NCBI RefSeq assembly: GCF_037126465.1
Contig: NC_088206.1
Coordinates: 30,134,790 to 30,198,789 of the forward strand
Length of the DNA: 64,000 nucleotides
Source: Ornithodoros turicata
Taxonomy: Eukaryota > Arthropoda > Arachnida > Ixodida > Argasidae
Direction of reading: 5' to 3'
Shown here: positions 23,537-35,022 of the stretch, piece after piece
Numbering within the stretch: the stretch's first letter is position 1
Layout: every line of letters begins with the position of its first letter
The notes under the pieces: generated by a model
Seen by the model: only the letters and a program-made list of their open reading frames with translations
Databases searched by the model: none
What the model was told of the DNA's origin: nothing
Position numbers and translations under genes: made by a program

Positions 23537-24769
23537 TGTAGCGGGCCGTGGACAACGACGAAGATGGCTACGCGCCTGCAGCACCTACCTCAGTTCCACC
23601 GGCGCGGCCATGGAGATAGGCCACCGTCATCGCCTCTCCGTGGCATACCATCACCGTCGGTCGGGGCTCATGTATAGGAACTCCACCTCCTCTACATTTG
23701 GTGACACGAACGACGCGCACCCGCTGCCGGCACCGACACCTGAGCAACGTGCTCGCCTGCCGGTTTCGGCAGTCGCGGCAGCCGACGCCACGGCACGCAC
23801 CAGCCGGCGTCTCGGCAGTCCGCACGGCTACGCAGCCGCGCTTCCTGGGACCATACGAGCCCTCGCTCCTGTGCCGGTTGCGGCACACCAGACAACTCCA
23901 GCGCTCGTCCACGACTTCAACGACTTCGCCCCTCGTCGACCTCTTCCTGCCACGTGCGCTGTGCCGTGCCATGGACATGTCCAGCAGTGCGCGTCATCCA
24001 CGGTCGCTCTTGCTTCTCCCTCCTGTGTCGACGTGATTCCTCTATCTTTCTTGTCGCCGCTCCGCGTCTGAGGGAGGAGCACTGTAGCGGGCCGTGGACA
24101 ACGACGAAGATGGGCACGCGCCTGGAGCACCTGCCTCAGGTCCACCCGCGCGGTCATGGAGATAGGCCACCGTCATCGCCTCTCCGTGGCATACCATCAC
24201 CGTCGGTCGGGGCTCATGTAGAGACATAGAAATCTTAAGGAATATGCTAGAAGGAAACCTCCGAAACTGGGACGTACGGGCGAGGGGAGCGCCATATTGA
24301 ATCAGCTACTGTTGCTGCGGCGCATGCAAACAAAGGAATCCAGTAAGCATGCAGCAAGCATAACGCCAAAAATGTTTTTGGAACAGTAACACACAGCCAG
24401 AATCCATGAAACCGTAAGATATATGAAAACACACACACACACACTCACGAAGAAACAGACACGACGCGGACGCCACATAGGGACGCCGTCTCCGCCGCTG
24501 CCTCAACCAGCCTTGACTACAAGCCTGGATAGGGGCGGACACTGACAAAATATGTAGCCGACGGAAGCAGAGGAGCAACCGACCACGTGTTGCAACAGTT
24601 TTTGGAACTGTGGCTGCTTTCACGGGCTGGAAATGCACGACGTTTCCTTTGCTGATTCAATATGTCTGCCTCCGAGTGCATACATTGACAGAGGGAAGAG
24701 CCCCGTTCAAGTTCTTTGCTCTCCTGTCCGTAAGATTTTTGTGTGTAGAGGAACTCCACCTCCTCTACA
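23537..24769 (+). mobile_element. Miniature LTR element (TRIM)
   Basis: A 160-bp LTR (23,537-23,696, TGTAGCGGGCC ... CTCTACA) recurs at 24,085-24,222, completed at 24,748-24,769 after an insertion. The internal part is only about 390 bp, with a primer-site-like TTGGTGACACGAACG straight after the left LTR and a purine tract (GAGGGAGGAG) before the right one. No gag or pol is encoded. LTR flanks show no clear target duplication. The LTRs are very similar, so it is fairly young. Confidence 0.75.
24223..24747. mobile_element. MITE-like insertion splitting the right LTR of the TRIM
   Basis: The LTR text stops at TCATGTAG and resumes at TGTAGAGGAACTCC. The intervening ~525 bp has inverted ends (ACATAGAAATCTTAAGGA against the complement of TCCGTAAGATTTTTGTGT). 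A TAG-containing flank is repeated. A (CA)n run is at 24,428-24,444. Confidence 0.6.
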
Positions 24770-26229
24770 TGATAATACCTTTTCGGCGCCGTAGCACGTT
24801 TCCCCATCCGCGCTCCAAAATAGTTCGGGTGATTTCAAATGGTTTTGAATAGTCCCTCGAAGGTACAGGCGCCGTGGTATAACCTACTGTTGCGCATCCC
24901 ACTTGAAGCTATTGTTTTGCAGTTCATGCGTTATTGCACTGCACGGAAGTGGAAGCGTCTGCCAGTCGCCAGCGGAATAGTCAGTCGCTTAGGGAACGTC
25001 CAAGTGTGAGGACATCAGTTGCGCATCTGCATCAATTCGCGCTTAATCTTTACGATTTTGCCTTTCGAAGGTACGTAGTTGACGTGTAAGGCGTTCCTGT
25101 CCTTTGTATGCTTTTACCCCTGCAGGCGCTATGAGCGCTGACGGAAAGATAGCAAGATGAAATGAAGAGTCTTAGTGATACTTCTACCAACCGGGCTGTG
25201 TGAAACGGTATGTAATGTGTTTTGTTGCCGTCTGACATTATAGCGACGTCATTTGAATTGGTATTTGAAATATTATGTGAAGTGTTTCTGAAATGGTATT
25301 TCGTGCAGGTTGAACTTGTATGAGACGGCAGGCAAGGGAGTCTTTGTTATGATGTGACTATCACCACCTCGTTGGAACGCAGTCTCGCCTATAAGTTGGA
25401 TATGGCGTTAATTTTCACTCAAGAAAGGCAGACTAGACGGTAAATCGTGAGGCGGCAGGCGTACGAGACACAGAAGAACATAGTCGTCGAAGAGCTCAGT
25501 GCCTCAAGAAATTTTTGCGCCTTGGCGTTTGTGCTGTTCGTTGTTTGGACGTTGCGAGAACGAGCCTCCATGGATTGCGGTAGTGTGTGTTGGTGGTGAA
25601 CGCTACGCCTTCAAAGACATGTAAGTGCTGAATCGAGTCTTTGTTCCTGCTATTTATTGTTTCATGTGGTTTCTTGCGAGCGATCCTCAGTTCCATGAAT
25701 ACTCGCACATGTGCAAGTCATTTGAAATAACTTTCCGTTTTTGTGCCTTGCTATTTGTCATATTTTCACACCTACTGTATTGTTATGTTAACAATAAATT
25801 TTCACGAAGAAACAACACCGAGTGTATTTCCTCTTTGCAGCCACAACTTCTTCAAAGTAACTTTCATTAGGAACAACGGTATTGAATATTACTACTCATT
25901 AAGAAAGTGCATTGGCAGGAAGAACATCAGGGTGACTTCAGTGGGAAATTCCTTATTTCAGCACGTTGGCTCAATGGAACGCAAGACTGACCTCCAATGA
26001 GCTTGTGTATGTGCTATTCAGTGTGTCCCGAATTGGACCCCATTGACCTCTACAGCGAGTTTTCATTGAGACCAATTAAAACACCAGTTGTGTCCAATAT
26101 AATATTTGTTCCAAATCATGTATTGGGAATTGGAATTTCAGTGGATTTTGACTGGTGTTTGTCTGAAAGACGTCCAATTGAATTCAATGAGCTTTTCGAT
26201 GAATCTTCAATGGGGCCACTTCTATAGCA
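24770..26229. other. Foreign or intronic sequence inside the transposase gene
   Basis: No recognised gene. It lies between two halves of the transposase and includes a segment rich in CCAATT/AATTGG words (26,040-26,200) that echo 23,370-23,530 on the other side of the TRIM. It could be a long intron or an older insertion; no inverted ends were found. Confidence 0.4.
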
Positions 26230-26900
26230 GGGGTGTCAACAGTGAGCAATCTGTTCACATTTTGGCTCGATTTTCTATACAGTGTCCTGACGCAGCTGCC
26301 CATCTGGTCATCTAGGACACTTGTTGACCAGTTCATGCCAGAGGGATTCCAGTTACTTTACCCGTCAACAAGGATAATTATTGATTGTACAGAGCTCTTT
26401 ATTAAAATTCCCGCAGATTTTGAGTGCAGAGTGACGCACACAGCTCGTACAAGAGTCACAACACGGCTAAAGGACTCATTGCCATTACTCCCAATGGTCT
26501 GATCTCATTCATTTCTGACCTCTCTCCTGGAAGAATTTTAGATAGGGACATTGTACGACTTAGCGGCTTATACAACTTGCTGGAACCTGGAGATTCCGTA
26601 ATGGCAGACAGGGGATTCCTGATAGCAAACGATCTTGAAGAACGGGGTGTCAAGCATAATATTCCACCTATGCTGAAAGGCAGGGCACAGCTCCCACGGA
26701 ACGAGGAAACTGAGACAAGAACGCTGGCAATCCTCAGAGTCCACGTAGAAAGAGCCATACAGGAAGTGAAAAATTTTAGGATACTGCACAACATGCTCCC
26801 AAGCACAATGGCTTCCAAGTTGAATAAAATCTGGAAAATATGCTGCCACCTCAACAACTTTATCTATGAGCCGCTTCTTGGCAGGACAAAGAGAAAGTAG

Positions 26901-27610
26901 ATGTGGAACTAGATTGTTGTACAGGAAATACTGCCTCTTTAAAGATTTAGTTCCATGGGCGCCATCACAAGGGGCAAGTAAACGTTACCGTTGCAGCATA
27001 ATCATAAATTATGGTTCCTTTTTTTCTCTCTACATTCCAGAAACGTAGGATTTCTGAGCCAAGACAATGTAGTCGTGGCCACAGTTTTCGCACAGAATTA
27101 GATGCAGTTCCCGTACCGTGAAAACCACCCCCAAACATTCTGCATTCCCAGAAAAAATCCTAGTGGCACCCATACTTAGTTCTTGTATTTATAATGAATT
27201 GTGCTCGGTTCATGATATTTTATGTTTTGTTCTAGTAACCTGAGAAACAAGATTGTGGATGTAACAGCTTTCGTCCTTGTGTTATAAGAGTGTTTATTGC
27301 TTGCAGTGTTTTGATTCTGATGTATATTTTGTTTACCTGTTCAAAGTTGTATTGCTTTAGTGAACATTACTTGTATTCTGTCGCAGGGTGAGTGTGCGTC
27401 TCTCTTCATGAAAACATCAACTCATTTAAGTGAAATCAAAAATAGTTGTAAACGGTAGTTTATGACACTCTTATACACTAAAGTTATTCACACTTATCAA
27501 AGATCAGCTACTGAAGGTTACACAAGTATTTCCACAAATCAATGATATATACAGAAAAAATATTTACACATATCAAGGATACATAAAAATAAGTTAGTTA
27601 TGCATTTAGG
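26901..27610. other. Spacer between convergent transposon genes
   Basis: AT-rich, no gene. It presumably holds the 3' untranslated regions of the transposase and of the YqaJ gene. Confidence 0.45.
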
Positions 27611-27662
27611 TCACTGCCTGTAGAGTGAAAAGAATTCAAGGAGGCGTGGTAACATTTTGTTC

Positions 27663-29149
27663 CGTGTCTTCCCATTTCGCCTATTCCCATTTTGCCTAAT
27701 GCTTCTTAGCAGATTATCTCGCCATCCCTTAGCAGGTTCACCGACCTCGAACTGCAGGGGGTCCCATTTGGCCTAATGTATGCTGCAGACAGTCCCACTT
27801 CGCCTACTAATCCGTGTTACGTAAGAAAGAAGGCGGTCCTCTGGCATGCTGCCAAAAGTCAATTTGGGATCTTCATATAACTTTACATGCAACCTTGTTG
27901 GTTTCACTGAAGCATGAGGTCTGTATTTATAATTCATATTACACTTGAGTTTCTTCCCTCATGTGTTGGCTCACAAATATAGACTGTGCAAGAGTGAAAA
28001 CACAGTTTTTATTTACATTTTTTTTAATTAAAAGGGCCGCTTTGTATTCTGCACTTCAAAATTCTTCCAAATTTGCAGCTCTACTCAATATGCATTAGAT
28101 GTCCCACGGCATCGAGGTACGACATCATGTCCCGTTCGCCATTCTGAATTATTGACTGCTCAATGACATTCTTAAGCAGCATCACAACTTTTTATTAATT
28201 CCAACGCCCTACGCCGGCTTTTTCAACTGACCCTAAGTGATTTGGGAGAAATTCACAGCACATCCTGGAGGAGACTAGAATTTGTACGACACCGACCAGA
28301 AAAGGAATTCCTGTCGGAAAATATTTCCGTGTATAACTCCCACCGTTAGATAATGCGCAGGCCCTCTTCAGAGCACCTTTTTACCGAATAACGCGCGCGT
28401 TATACACCGGAAAATACGGTAGTTAGGTTGAACGTGGGTTAAGGCGTCTCGCTCGGTGGTGTCGTGCTAACTAGGAGGCGGTGGGTTCGAATCCTACCAC
28501 CGGTTGTGCTGTCTGAGGTTTTCCCTGGGATTTCCGAAGACTTTCGAGACGAATACCGGTACAGTTCCCCCTGAAGTCTGCCCTAGACACATATTAACCC
28601 CCTATCCCCCACTCCTTCCTGCTGTCCTCTCTCCATCTGTTCTCATCTCTCTCATCTCCACATAGCCACATCTCGCTCATAGCCACCTCGCCGTCGCTCA
28701 TATAGCTTCGCGGCGCTAACACGGAAGAAAAGAAAGAGTTAAATTAAACATGACTATAGTGACACCAGTTTCCATATTTAACATCGCTCAGGTGACACTG
28801 AACATGGCTCGAAGCCTTGTTTCATTCGTCATGCTGTCCATCAGGAGTCACTATGTAGAATGTTTGTAAAATGTTTTTGTTATATTTGTACATTATATTT
28901 ACACCTTATATTTGCAAATGTAAAGGGTCTTTGTTTCGGACGACGTAAGGTAGTTGTCTGACGAGCACATTCATTTCTTGCACACGTAGTCATCGGGTCG
29001 GAACGTGTAAGTAACGCCCACTTGCCGACAGTCCCGTTTTGCCTAATGAGATTGCACGGCAGTCCCATTTCGCCTAACGGCTGTTACCCCTCCCGCCTCT
29101 TTAATCCGATAATCCGGGTTAGGCAAAATGGGAATAGGCGAAATGGGAT
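27663..29149. mobile_element. DNA element in the YqaJ gene with a 14-bp duplication
   Basis: Inverted ends share CCCATTTCGCCTATTCCC and ATTTTGCCTAA. GTCCCATTTCGCCTAATG-like words recur just inside both ends (27,768, 27,800, 29,030, 29,060). The flanks are direct repeats GTAACATTTTGTTC (27,649-27,662) and GTAACCTTTTGTTC (29,150-29,163). They match the YqaJ codons on both sides, so they are a true target duplication. No transposase. A 9-11-bp duplication would suggest Mutator; 14 bp fits no family I know well. Confidence 0.75.
28428..28738 (+). repeat. tRNA-derived SINE
   Basis: The B box GGTTCGAATCC is at 28,484-28,494. The body carries GAGGTTTTCCCTGGGATTTC and ACAGTTCCCCCTGAAGTC, shared in part with the SINEs at 16,855 and 63,705, and ends in a pyrimidine-rich tail. 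The A box region is diverged. It is nested in the element at 27,663-29,149. Confidence 0.75.
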
Positions 29150-30354
29150 GTAACCTTTTGTTCAGCCATGTGCTTTTCTCAAATGTTATTCTTTGACACA
29201 TCCACTCCGACCCATTGTCCATAACAAAATCACACCACGCAGGTCCTATGATAGGAAGTTGACCTTCAACTTGGTAGAAGTACTTGTGCTTTGGGCGAAG
29301 CTTTCCTTCCTTCATGTACGACACCTTTGCTACGGCTTCTTGCAGGCTTTCTCCGTGTTCCTTTGCTGCTGCCAGTGTTTTTATTTCAACGAGTCCATAT
29401 TGCATGGTGTGGCGCTCAAACACAACTCTGTCTGGAGAGGCTCCAAGAATAGGCAATCCAGGATTTACACAACGGCCACAGTGGAAAACATCCACCATTC
29501 CATTTTTTTAGCCTCATGTAGCGTTCAACTGCATGCTCTTCATTGTGAATGCCTTCGCACATGTATTTTGTACGTAAAGTGCCAGGGGCAAAGATCCTTT
29601 TCAGGAAGTTTTCATCAATACTCTTTTGTCTGCTGATTATATCACCAAAGCGAGAGGCTGTCAGTCGTTTGGACCTCTTACACTTCCATGTTTCACTGTT
29701 GCTTTGAGCTCTAGTAAGTTTTTCAAGTTCTTGTGCTGCATCTAGTGAAAGTGAGCATCCACACAGATCATAAACCAATAGTAGATACTCAGCCCACAGC
29801 ACTGATGTAGGAAGCAGCAAAATGAGGTTCGCAGTGGTGGAGGAGGTGCCCTGAACTGGTGCTGCTTGCTTCATGGGTTCAAAGCCACACTCTACATAAA
29901 TAGCAGTGAGCATGGCACAGATCTGACTTTTCAGCATACTGCTGTGCAGTGAAGTAACGTCTGAGGCAGTCACTGTTGGAGATACACATTTTTTTTTCAC
30001 AGGTGATTTCACTTTCTTGACTTTCGTGGGGTCGTGTTTTACAAAGGACAGTTGTTCAAATTTCAATTTGTTTAAGCGTGCAGATTTTATGCCAGTAGCC
30101 CACGTCTTTGGTCTTTCAGTGCACGATGTCGCTTCTTGAATATATCCCGTCCCACAGCGTACAGCATCCAGCAAGAACCACAGTAGTGCAGCCACATGTT
30201 TGCTCACACCAGATTCCCCAGCACAACACTCACATGCTGCTTCTTTGACGTCGCCATCTTCAGAAAGTACAGTGACTGTTTTGTATAGCTCGCCGAGGGA
30301 AAATGAAGCTTCAACCCTGGCTTTTACCCACATACATACATAAATATGTAACAC

Positions 30355-31460
30355 TACATTTAATCAAAGAAGGTATTCTTAACCAATACGACTACAATCA
30401 AAATTACAAGTTGTATTATAAAAAGTCTGAGACGTGATCAACATGATTGCGATTGCGGGATTATAATTACAAGTGCCGATAGATGTATGTAATGAATTGT
30501 GAACAGCAGAGACCCTGGAAGACCATGGAACACGAACGACAAGAACGACACGAACACAAGAGGAAATAAGGTCTATAACGCAACATTTAATCAAAAATCA
30601 ATACGATTACAATCAAAATTACAAGCTTTATTATAAAAAGTCTAATATTCCTATACGTGACCACCATAGTGGAGCTTTAATTACAAGTTCTGACAGATGT
30701 ATGTAATTAATTGTGAACAGCAGAGACCCTGGAAGACCATGGGACACGAATGACAAGAACGACACGAACACAAGAGGAAATAAAATCTATAACACCACAT
30801 TTAATCAAAGAAGATATTCTTAATTAATACGATTAAAATCAAAATTACAAGCTTTATTATAAAAAGTCTAATATTCCTATACGTGACCACCATAGTGGAG
30901 CTTTAATTACAAGTTCTGATAGATGTATGTAATTAATTGTGAACAGCAGAGACCCTGGAAGACCATGGGGCACGAATGACAAGAACGACACGAACACAAG
31001 AGGAAATAAAATCTATAACACCACATTTAATCAAAGAAGATATTCTTAACCAATACGACTACAATCAAAATTACAAGTTGTATTATAGAAAGTCTGAGAC
31101 GTGACCAACATCATTGCAATAGCGGGAAGTGCCGATAGATGTATGTAATTAATTGTGAACAGCAGAGACCCTGGAAGGCAATGGGACACGAACACAAGAG
31201 GAAATAAGGTCTATAACGCAACATTTAATCAAAGAAGATATTCTTAATTAATACGATTAAAATCAAAATTACAAGCTTTATTATAAAAAGTCTAATATTC
31301 CTATACGTGACCACCATAGTGGAGCTTTAATTACAAGTTCTGACAGATGTATGTAATTAATTGTGAACAGCAGAGACCCTGGAGGACCATGGGGCACGAA
31401 TGACAAGAACGACACGAACACAAGAGGAAATAAAATCTATAACACCACATTTAATCAAAG
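30355..31460. repeat. Tandem array of ~220-bp units at the outer end of arm A
   Basis: The word CACATTTAATCAAAGAA or a variant starts units at about 30,358, 30,584, 30,801, 31,020, 31,219 and 31,443, giving about five units of 199-226 bp. Each contains TTGTGAACAGCAGAGACCCT and ACACGAACACAAGAGGAAAT. The array adjoins the broken start of the YqaJ gene. Confidence 0.9.
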
Positions 31461-33376
31461 AAAATATTCTTAACCAAACAACAGAGGAGAATAATCTATC
31501 ATTTTAGCTCATCCTCGTGACTTAATCTTATCGAGCACCATACAATTTTCGTTCTAAGAGACACTACAAACCTTACTTTGTTTTATGAATCCAACACAGA
31601 AAATAGATATGTAAAAAAAATGAACTTCACCGCATAGCCCGATCCTAGCCAAGAACCAGCTCTAATAATATCTGCACATGTTTGTTTAAGACAGGAGACG
31701 TACGCCTGTTTTGTGACAGTTATGAACATTTCGAGCACAATAGGAAAGATAAGTGGGTTATTCCAACATTACGCAGCTTTTAATTAATCAATTTCTTATT
31801 AAGTGAAAAGCATATACATAAGGAAATAATGAGAAACATCACAATCAACAGCTAGCATTAATAGAGAGCCAAACCTGCAGCCCCTAGCCATCACGTAAAC
31901 AACAGATACATGCAATAGCGAAACAATGTATTCAAACAAGAAACATGAATTTCATACTGTGAAAAGCACAGACTTAACCCTGAAGAACAGAGGTACACTC
32001 TAAGCGGCGCCACGTAAACAACAACAGAGGAAATAATGTATCATTGAACCATCATAAAATCATCTTCGTGACTTCATCTAATAAAACGCCATACAATTTT
32101 CGTTCTAACGAACGCTACAAACCTTACTTTGATGAAGACATCCAACATCCAGGCACCATACAATATGTGAGGATCTCGGTCTTTCTTCAAAGCCCGGAGA
32201 CATTATCTCCCTATCTATACGACCGAAGCACTGCGCATGCTTTATCACTCAAAGGGTTGAGGTTGAGGGCTGAGAATGTCCAAATTATTAAACGGTAGCA
32301 ACAATACTCAATCAAAAACAATGAGAAGCATATTTAATTACATAAATTTTTGTAATATCTTGAAAGTTCTATAGAGATGAACCTGGGGCTATATTACTTT
32401 TCCTTCCTCAAGCAAACAGGGCGCTCTCGAGGTCAGATAAGATAGTACAAAGGCGATATATTTTATTGTGCAGCGCAAATAGACGCCGATATTATTCGCG
32501 GGGATCACTATTTTTTCGCATCCTTTCCTTGAAATGGAAGTCTTTCGTCAAAGTAGATGACAAGTCGGCTAAGTTTGTACAGAGGCAATATTTTTTATTG
32601 AACATGTAGAGAAAGTCCAAATTATTAAATGATAGCAACAATACTCAATCAAAAACGAGAAACAAATTTAATTACATCAATTTTTGTAATATCTTGCAAC
32701 TGAAAGTTCTATATAGATGAACCACACAGAAAAATCAAATGTGAAACACAACTCATGAATATAAGTCATTCCCAACTCAGATATTATTTTTCCTGATATC
32801 AATCGAGTGATCAGTTGAAACAAATACAAGACAATAATTATTTCAGCCAGTAACTTTCTAAGCAAGCGAGAAATATTTAAAAGTTTTCGTATAGAGGAAA
32901 TCGACAGACACAATTAATACATCATGCATACATAATGCCCAACTCATAGAATATCAATCGAACTTGAAACAAAGTTAAAACAATAATTAATTCAGGCAAA
33001 TCATTTCTAAGCAAGCAGCGTGAATACACCGCAGAATCTGTACAGAAACTTGTCATTTCAATGAATAAACAAGATCAACTAGTGGGTTCAAGCGATAAAG
33101 TGAGTGATGGATGAAAGCCGACGACCCCACCACCAACATCAAGTTATGGAAGGCATGGTTCTAGCATGGTCTTGTACATAGAATCATTGAAAGCACACGT
33201 CTTTTCTGACTCATCACATCTTTTTGTAAATCGATTTCCGTAATTCTCATCGGCAGGTGGATATTAATAACATTCTAAACAAAAAAATGTATCAATAAAA
33301 TGCGCATAGATATATTTTTAATTAAGTGTAGACGCGCACTTGAAAACAGAAGAGACAATTGCTCTAAATTGAAGAG

Positions 33377-34550
33377 ATGGACAGATTTTGTACTCGCTAC
33401 CACAAGTCATTGGAAGACGTGATAAAAAACTTCTTCGAATAAGAGCCGCGAAACGATTCCATTATCGCTGCATTTCAACACGTCGTAGACATGGTCGTAT
33501 TCGGAGATATGGTACAAACTACAGAATTGAATGCGCAAGAATTTGTATGCCGAATCTACAATAGTTATAAAAATATCTGTACATCAACACCGGAAGGGCC
33601 ACTGGGATTGATGGCGAGGTTTTTGAGGTTTGCTACGGAAGAATGGAAGTACACTAGACCAGACGTAACTGTAAACATTGCAATGGGCATTGCGTTCATC
33701 AAGAATGCAGTCAGATCAAATTATCATATACAAGCGGTCTATGTCGCACGATTCATAACGCATTTGTTGAAATTACACCTAACTATTGAGATGGAAAGTA
33801 CAGTCAATCCTGGATTTATGAACACACTTCATTTCTCAAAGAATTGTTCATAATTCGAGGGATTCATAAATCGAGGTGCAAGGTGCGCTGAAGAAAAATG
33901 GGCTGAAGCACGACAGGTAATGCACTAGATTACGCTTATTTTAGAAAATATTGCGTAATTGTACTCTGCACCATAAATTCGGCTGCATTTATCGTGTTCA
34001 GAAGAGACGATAGAAGTATGGCACTTGACTTGCCCGCTAGGTTCTCGAGTACCATATTCCACTGTGGATGTGAGTCCACGCTGGGCGAGCTGTCACACCT
34101 TCGAAACAGTACTGCAAGTCATCTTCACTAACTCTAAGATCAACCTCACCGCCATCATTTGACAACTGCACTAAAGCACCATTATCCAGCGGCTGACATA
34201 TGTATTCACAGTCAGCACAGGAAATGCACTCCTCTGTTCTCACTGTAATTCTTGTGGCTTGACTTTCATCCTTTGTATATCTTTATTGACGCGTTCCAGT
34301 ACGTTCCCGTGCTTCAACCTCTGGACGGCTCTGTCGCCCCCTTTTATAAATCGAGGTTAGAACACACGCGTTTTTGCGGTTCGTACCATGAAAATCCGTT
34401 CACACTTTGGATATCGAGAGTTCATAAACCGAAGGACAAATACATCGAAAAAAATTTGTTTTTTGTGACACCGTTCATAAACTGAGGGAATTCACAAATC
34501 GAGGTTTCATAAAACGAAGATTGACTGTACATAGAAATCGTATCACATGA
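33377..34550 (+). pseudogene. Unrecognised small ORF 1, arm A copy
   Basis: From ATG 33,377 the frame begins MDRFCTRYHK, meets TAA at about 33,440, and continues open as FQHVVDMVVFGDMVQTTEL and GPLGLMARFLRF to LTIEME. There a Tigger MITE splits the last codons. The native end (TGA, 34,548-34,550) follows the MITE. The unbroken frame would be near 150 codons. The arm B copy has the same TAA position and the same TGA end. Most A/B differences change amino acids, so I see no purifying selection since duplication. I recognise no family. It is predicted mostly helical, without signal peptide or membrane segment. Confidence 0.55.
33801..34527. mobile_element. Tigger-like MITE present only in arm A
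   Basis: The ends CAGTCAATCCTGGATTTATG and its diverged complement (AAACGAAGATTGACTG) are flanked by TA on both sides. Arm B has the uninterrupted sequence at the matching place (about 46,812-46,822), so insertion followed the arm duplication. Internal ATAAATCGAGG words recur, as in pogo-type elements. Confidence 0.85.
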
Positions 34551-34604
34551 TATGTTCCACTACCACGGCAACGCAATTATTATCTTCTAGCAGTTCTTGC
34601 AAAG

Positions 34605-34991
34605 ATGTCGAATGAGCAGAAGTTCAATATTGTTGTACAAGGTCTGATGTATCATCACTTATTGAAACTCAACGAACATATCAACTGTGGTGGACCACCG
34701 GGCGATTTTCATCTAATACTCTCTTGTACGCCATTCAAGAATCTTCACAGAAAGAAAGGAATCATCAATAAGAGATTGTGCAAGTTCATCGCAACAAAGT
34801 GCAAGTTGCTGAAGCGATACAAATGCGGCGACAACGTATCGATTGCATTAATCAACGCTGGATTCAAGCGACCGATAAAAGACATCATTATGTAATACAT
34901 TCCGAATTCATCAATCAAGACAACAAACGAAAACTTCAGAGTTTGGAATAGGACAATTGTAATTTATCGAAATAAACAAGCATATAACTGA
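34605..34991 (+). CDS. Unrecognised small ORF 2, arm A copy
   Basis: Intact from ATG 34,605 to TAA 34,893-34,895 (96 codons): a basic protein with HINCGGPPGDFHLILSC and KCKLLKRYKCGDNVSIA. After the TAA the same frame stays open for another 31 codons to TGA at 34,989-34,991. The same TAA-then-TGA arrangement is kept in arm B. Arm B has lost about 185 bp of the middle, between AATGAGCA and ACAAAGTGC. Function unknown; no domain recognised. Whether it is expressed cannot be told. Confidence 0.45.
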
Positions 34992-35022
34992 AATAATAAA
35001 TGTAATCTTTGTCATCAATATA

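Larger units (their letters stand above)
21738..26900 (+). pseudogene. ISL2EU/Harbinger-type DDE transposase, multi-exon, broken
   Basis: Inferred exons are: 21,738-21,839 (donor GTATGT), 22,150 to about 22,410 (acceptor TTTCAG, phase agrees), 22,687-22,826 (polypyrimidine acceptor; coiled-coil HTLTEACEKLEQEHVALKAK), about 23,002-23,165 (FYTGF, then ARLRVGLLEKDLAIRFDV) and 26,230-26,900. The last holds the DDE_4 nuclease: Asp in IIIDCTEL, SSYKSHNTAKGLIAI, Asp in SVMADRGFLI, Glu in HVERAIQEVKNFRIL. These are signatures of the PIF-Harbinger/ISL2EU/Spy transposase group. Defects are a frameshift near 26,425, stops in the fourth exon, and 3 kb of foreign sequence between the helix LAIRFDV and its continuation VSNLFTFWLDFL. 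An N-terminal THAP domain is expected in this group; an exon ending in GTAAGT at 21,652 is a weak candidate. The convergent YqaJ gene supports ISL2EU. Confidence 0.8.
27611..30354 (-). pseudogene. Transposon-borne SWIM/YqaJ nuclease gene, interrupted
   Basis: Read on the minus strand, the N-terminus has a SWIM-like zinc motif, ACECCAGESGVSKHVAALLW; the usual Cys before His is Ser. Then come a Lys-rich linker, SKRLTASRFGDIISRQKS, and the YqaJ/lambda-exonuclease-type core LGASPDRVV and LVEIKTLAA, whose D and ExK residues bind metal in this fold. The core is followed by YFYQVEGQLPIIG. A frameshift lies near 29,500. After FEKSTWLNK the frame is cut by a 1.5-kb element and resumes at 27,650 as MLPRLLEFFSLYRQ to the stop at 27,611. 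The 5' end stops at the giant inverted repeat. In ISL2EU transposons a YqaJ gene accompanies the transposase; its role is not settled. Confidence 0.85.

Noticed and set aside
23568..24157. Long GC-rich frames on both strands (up to 153 codons) as a gene
   Set aside because: They overlap the LTRs and interior of a miniature LTR element; long frames on both strands reflect GC content.
32677..32913. Hydrophobic 78-codon frame conserved in arm B as a membrane protein gene
   Set aside because: Conservation of the frame is expected at the low arm divergence; no start context or homologue supports it. Kept only as a note under arm A.
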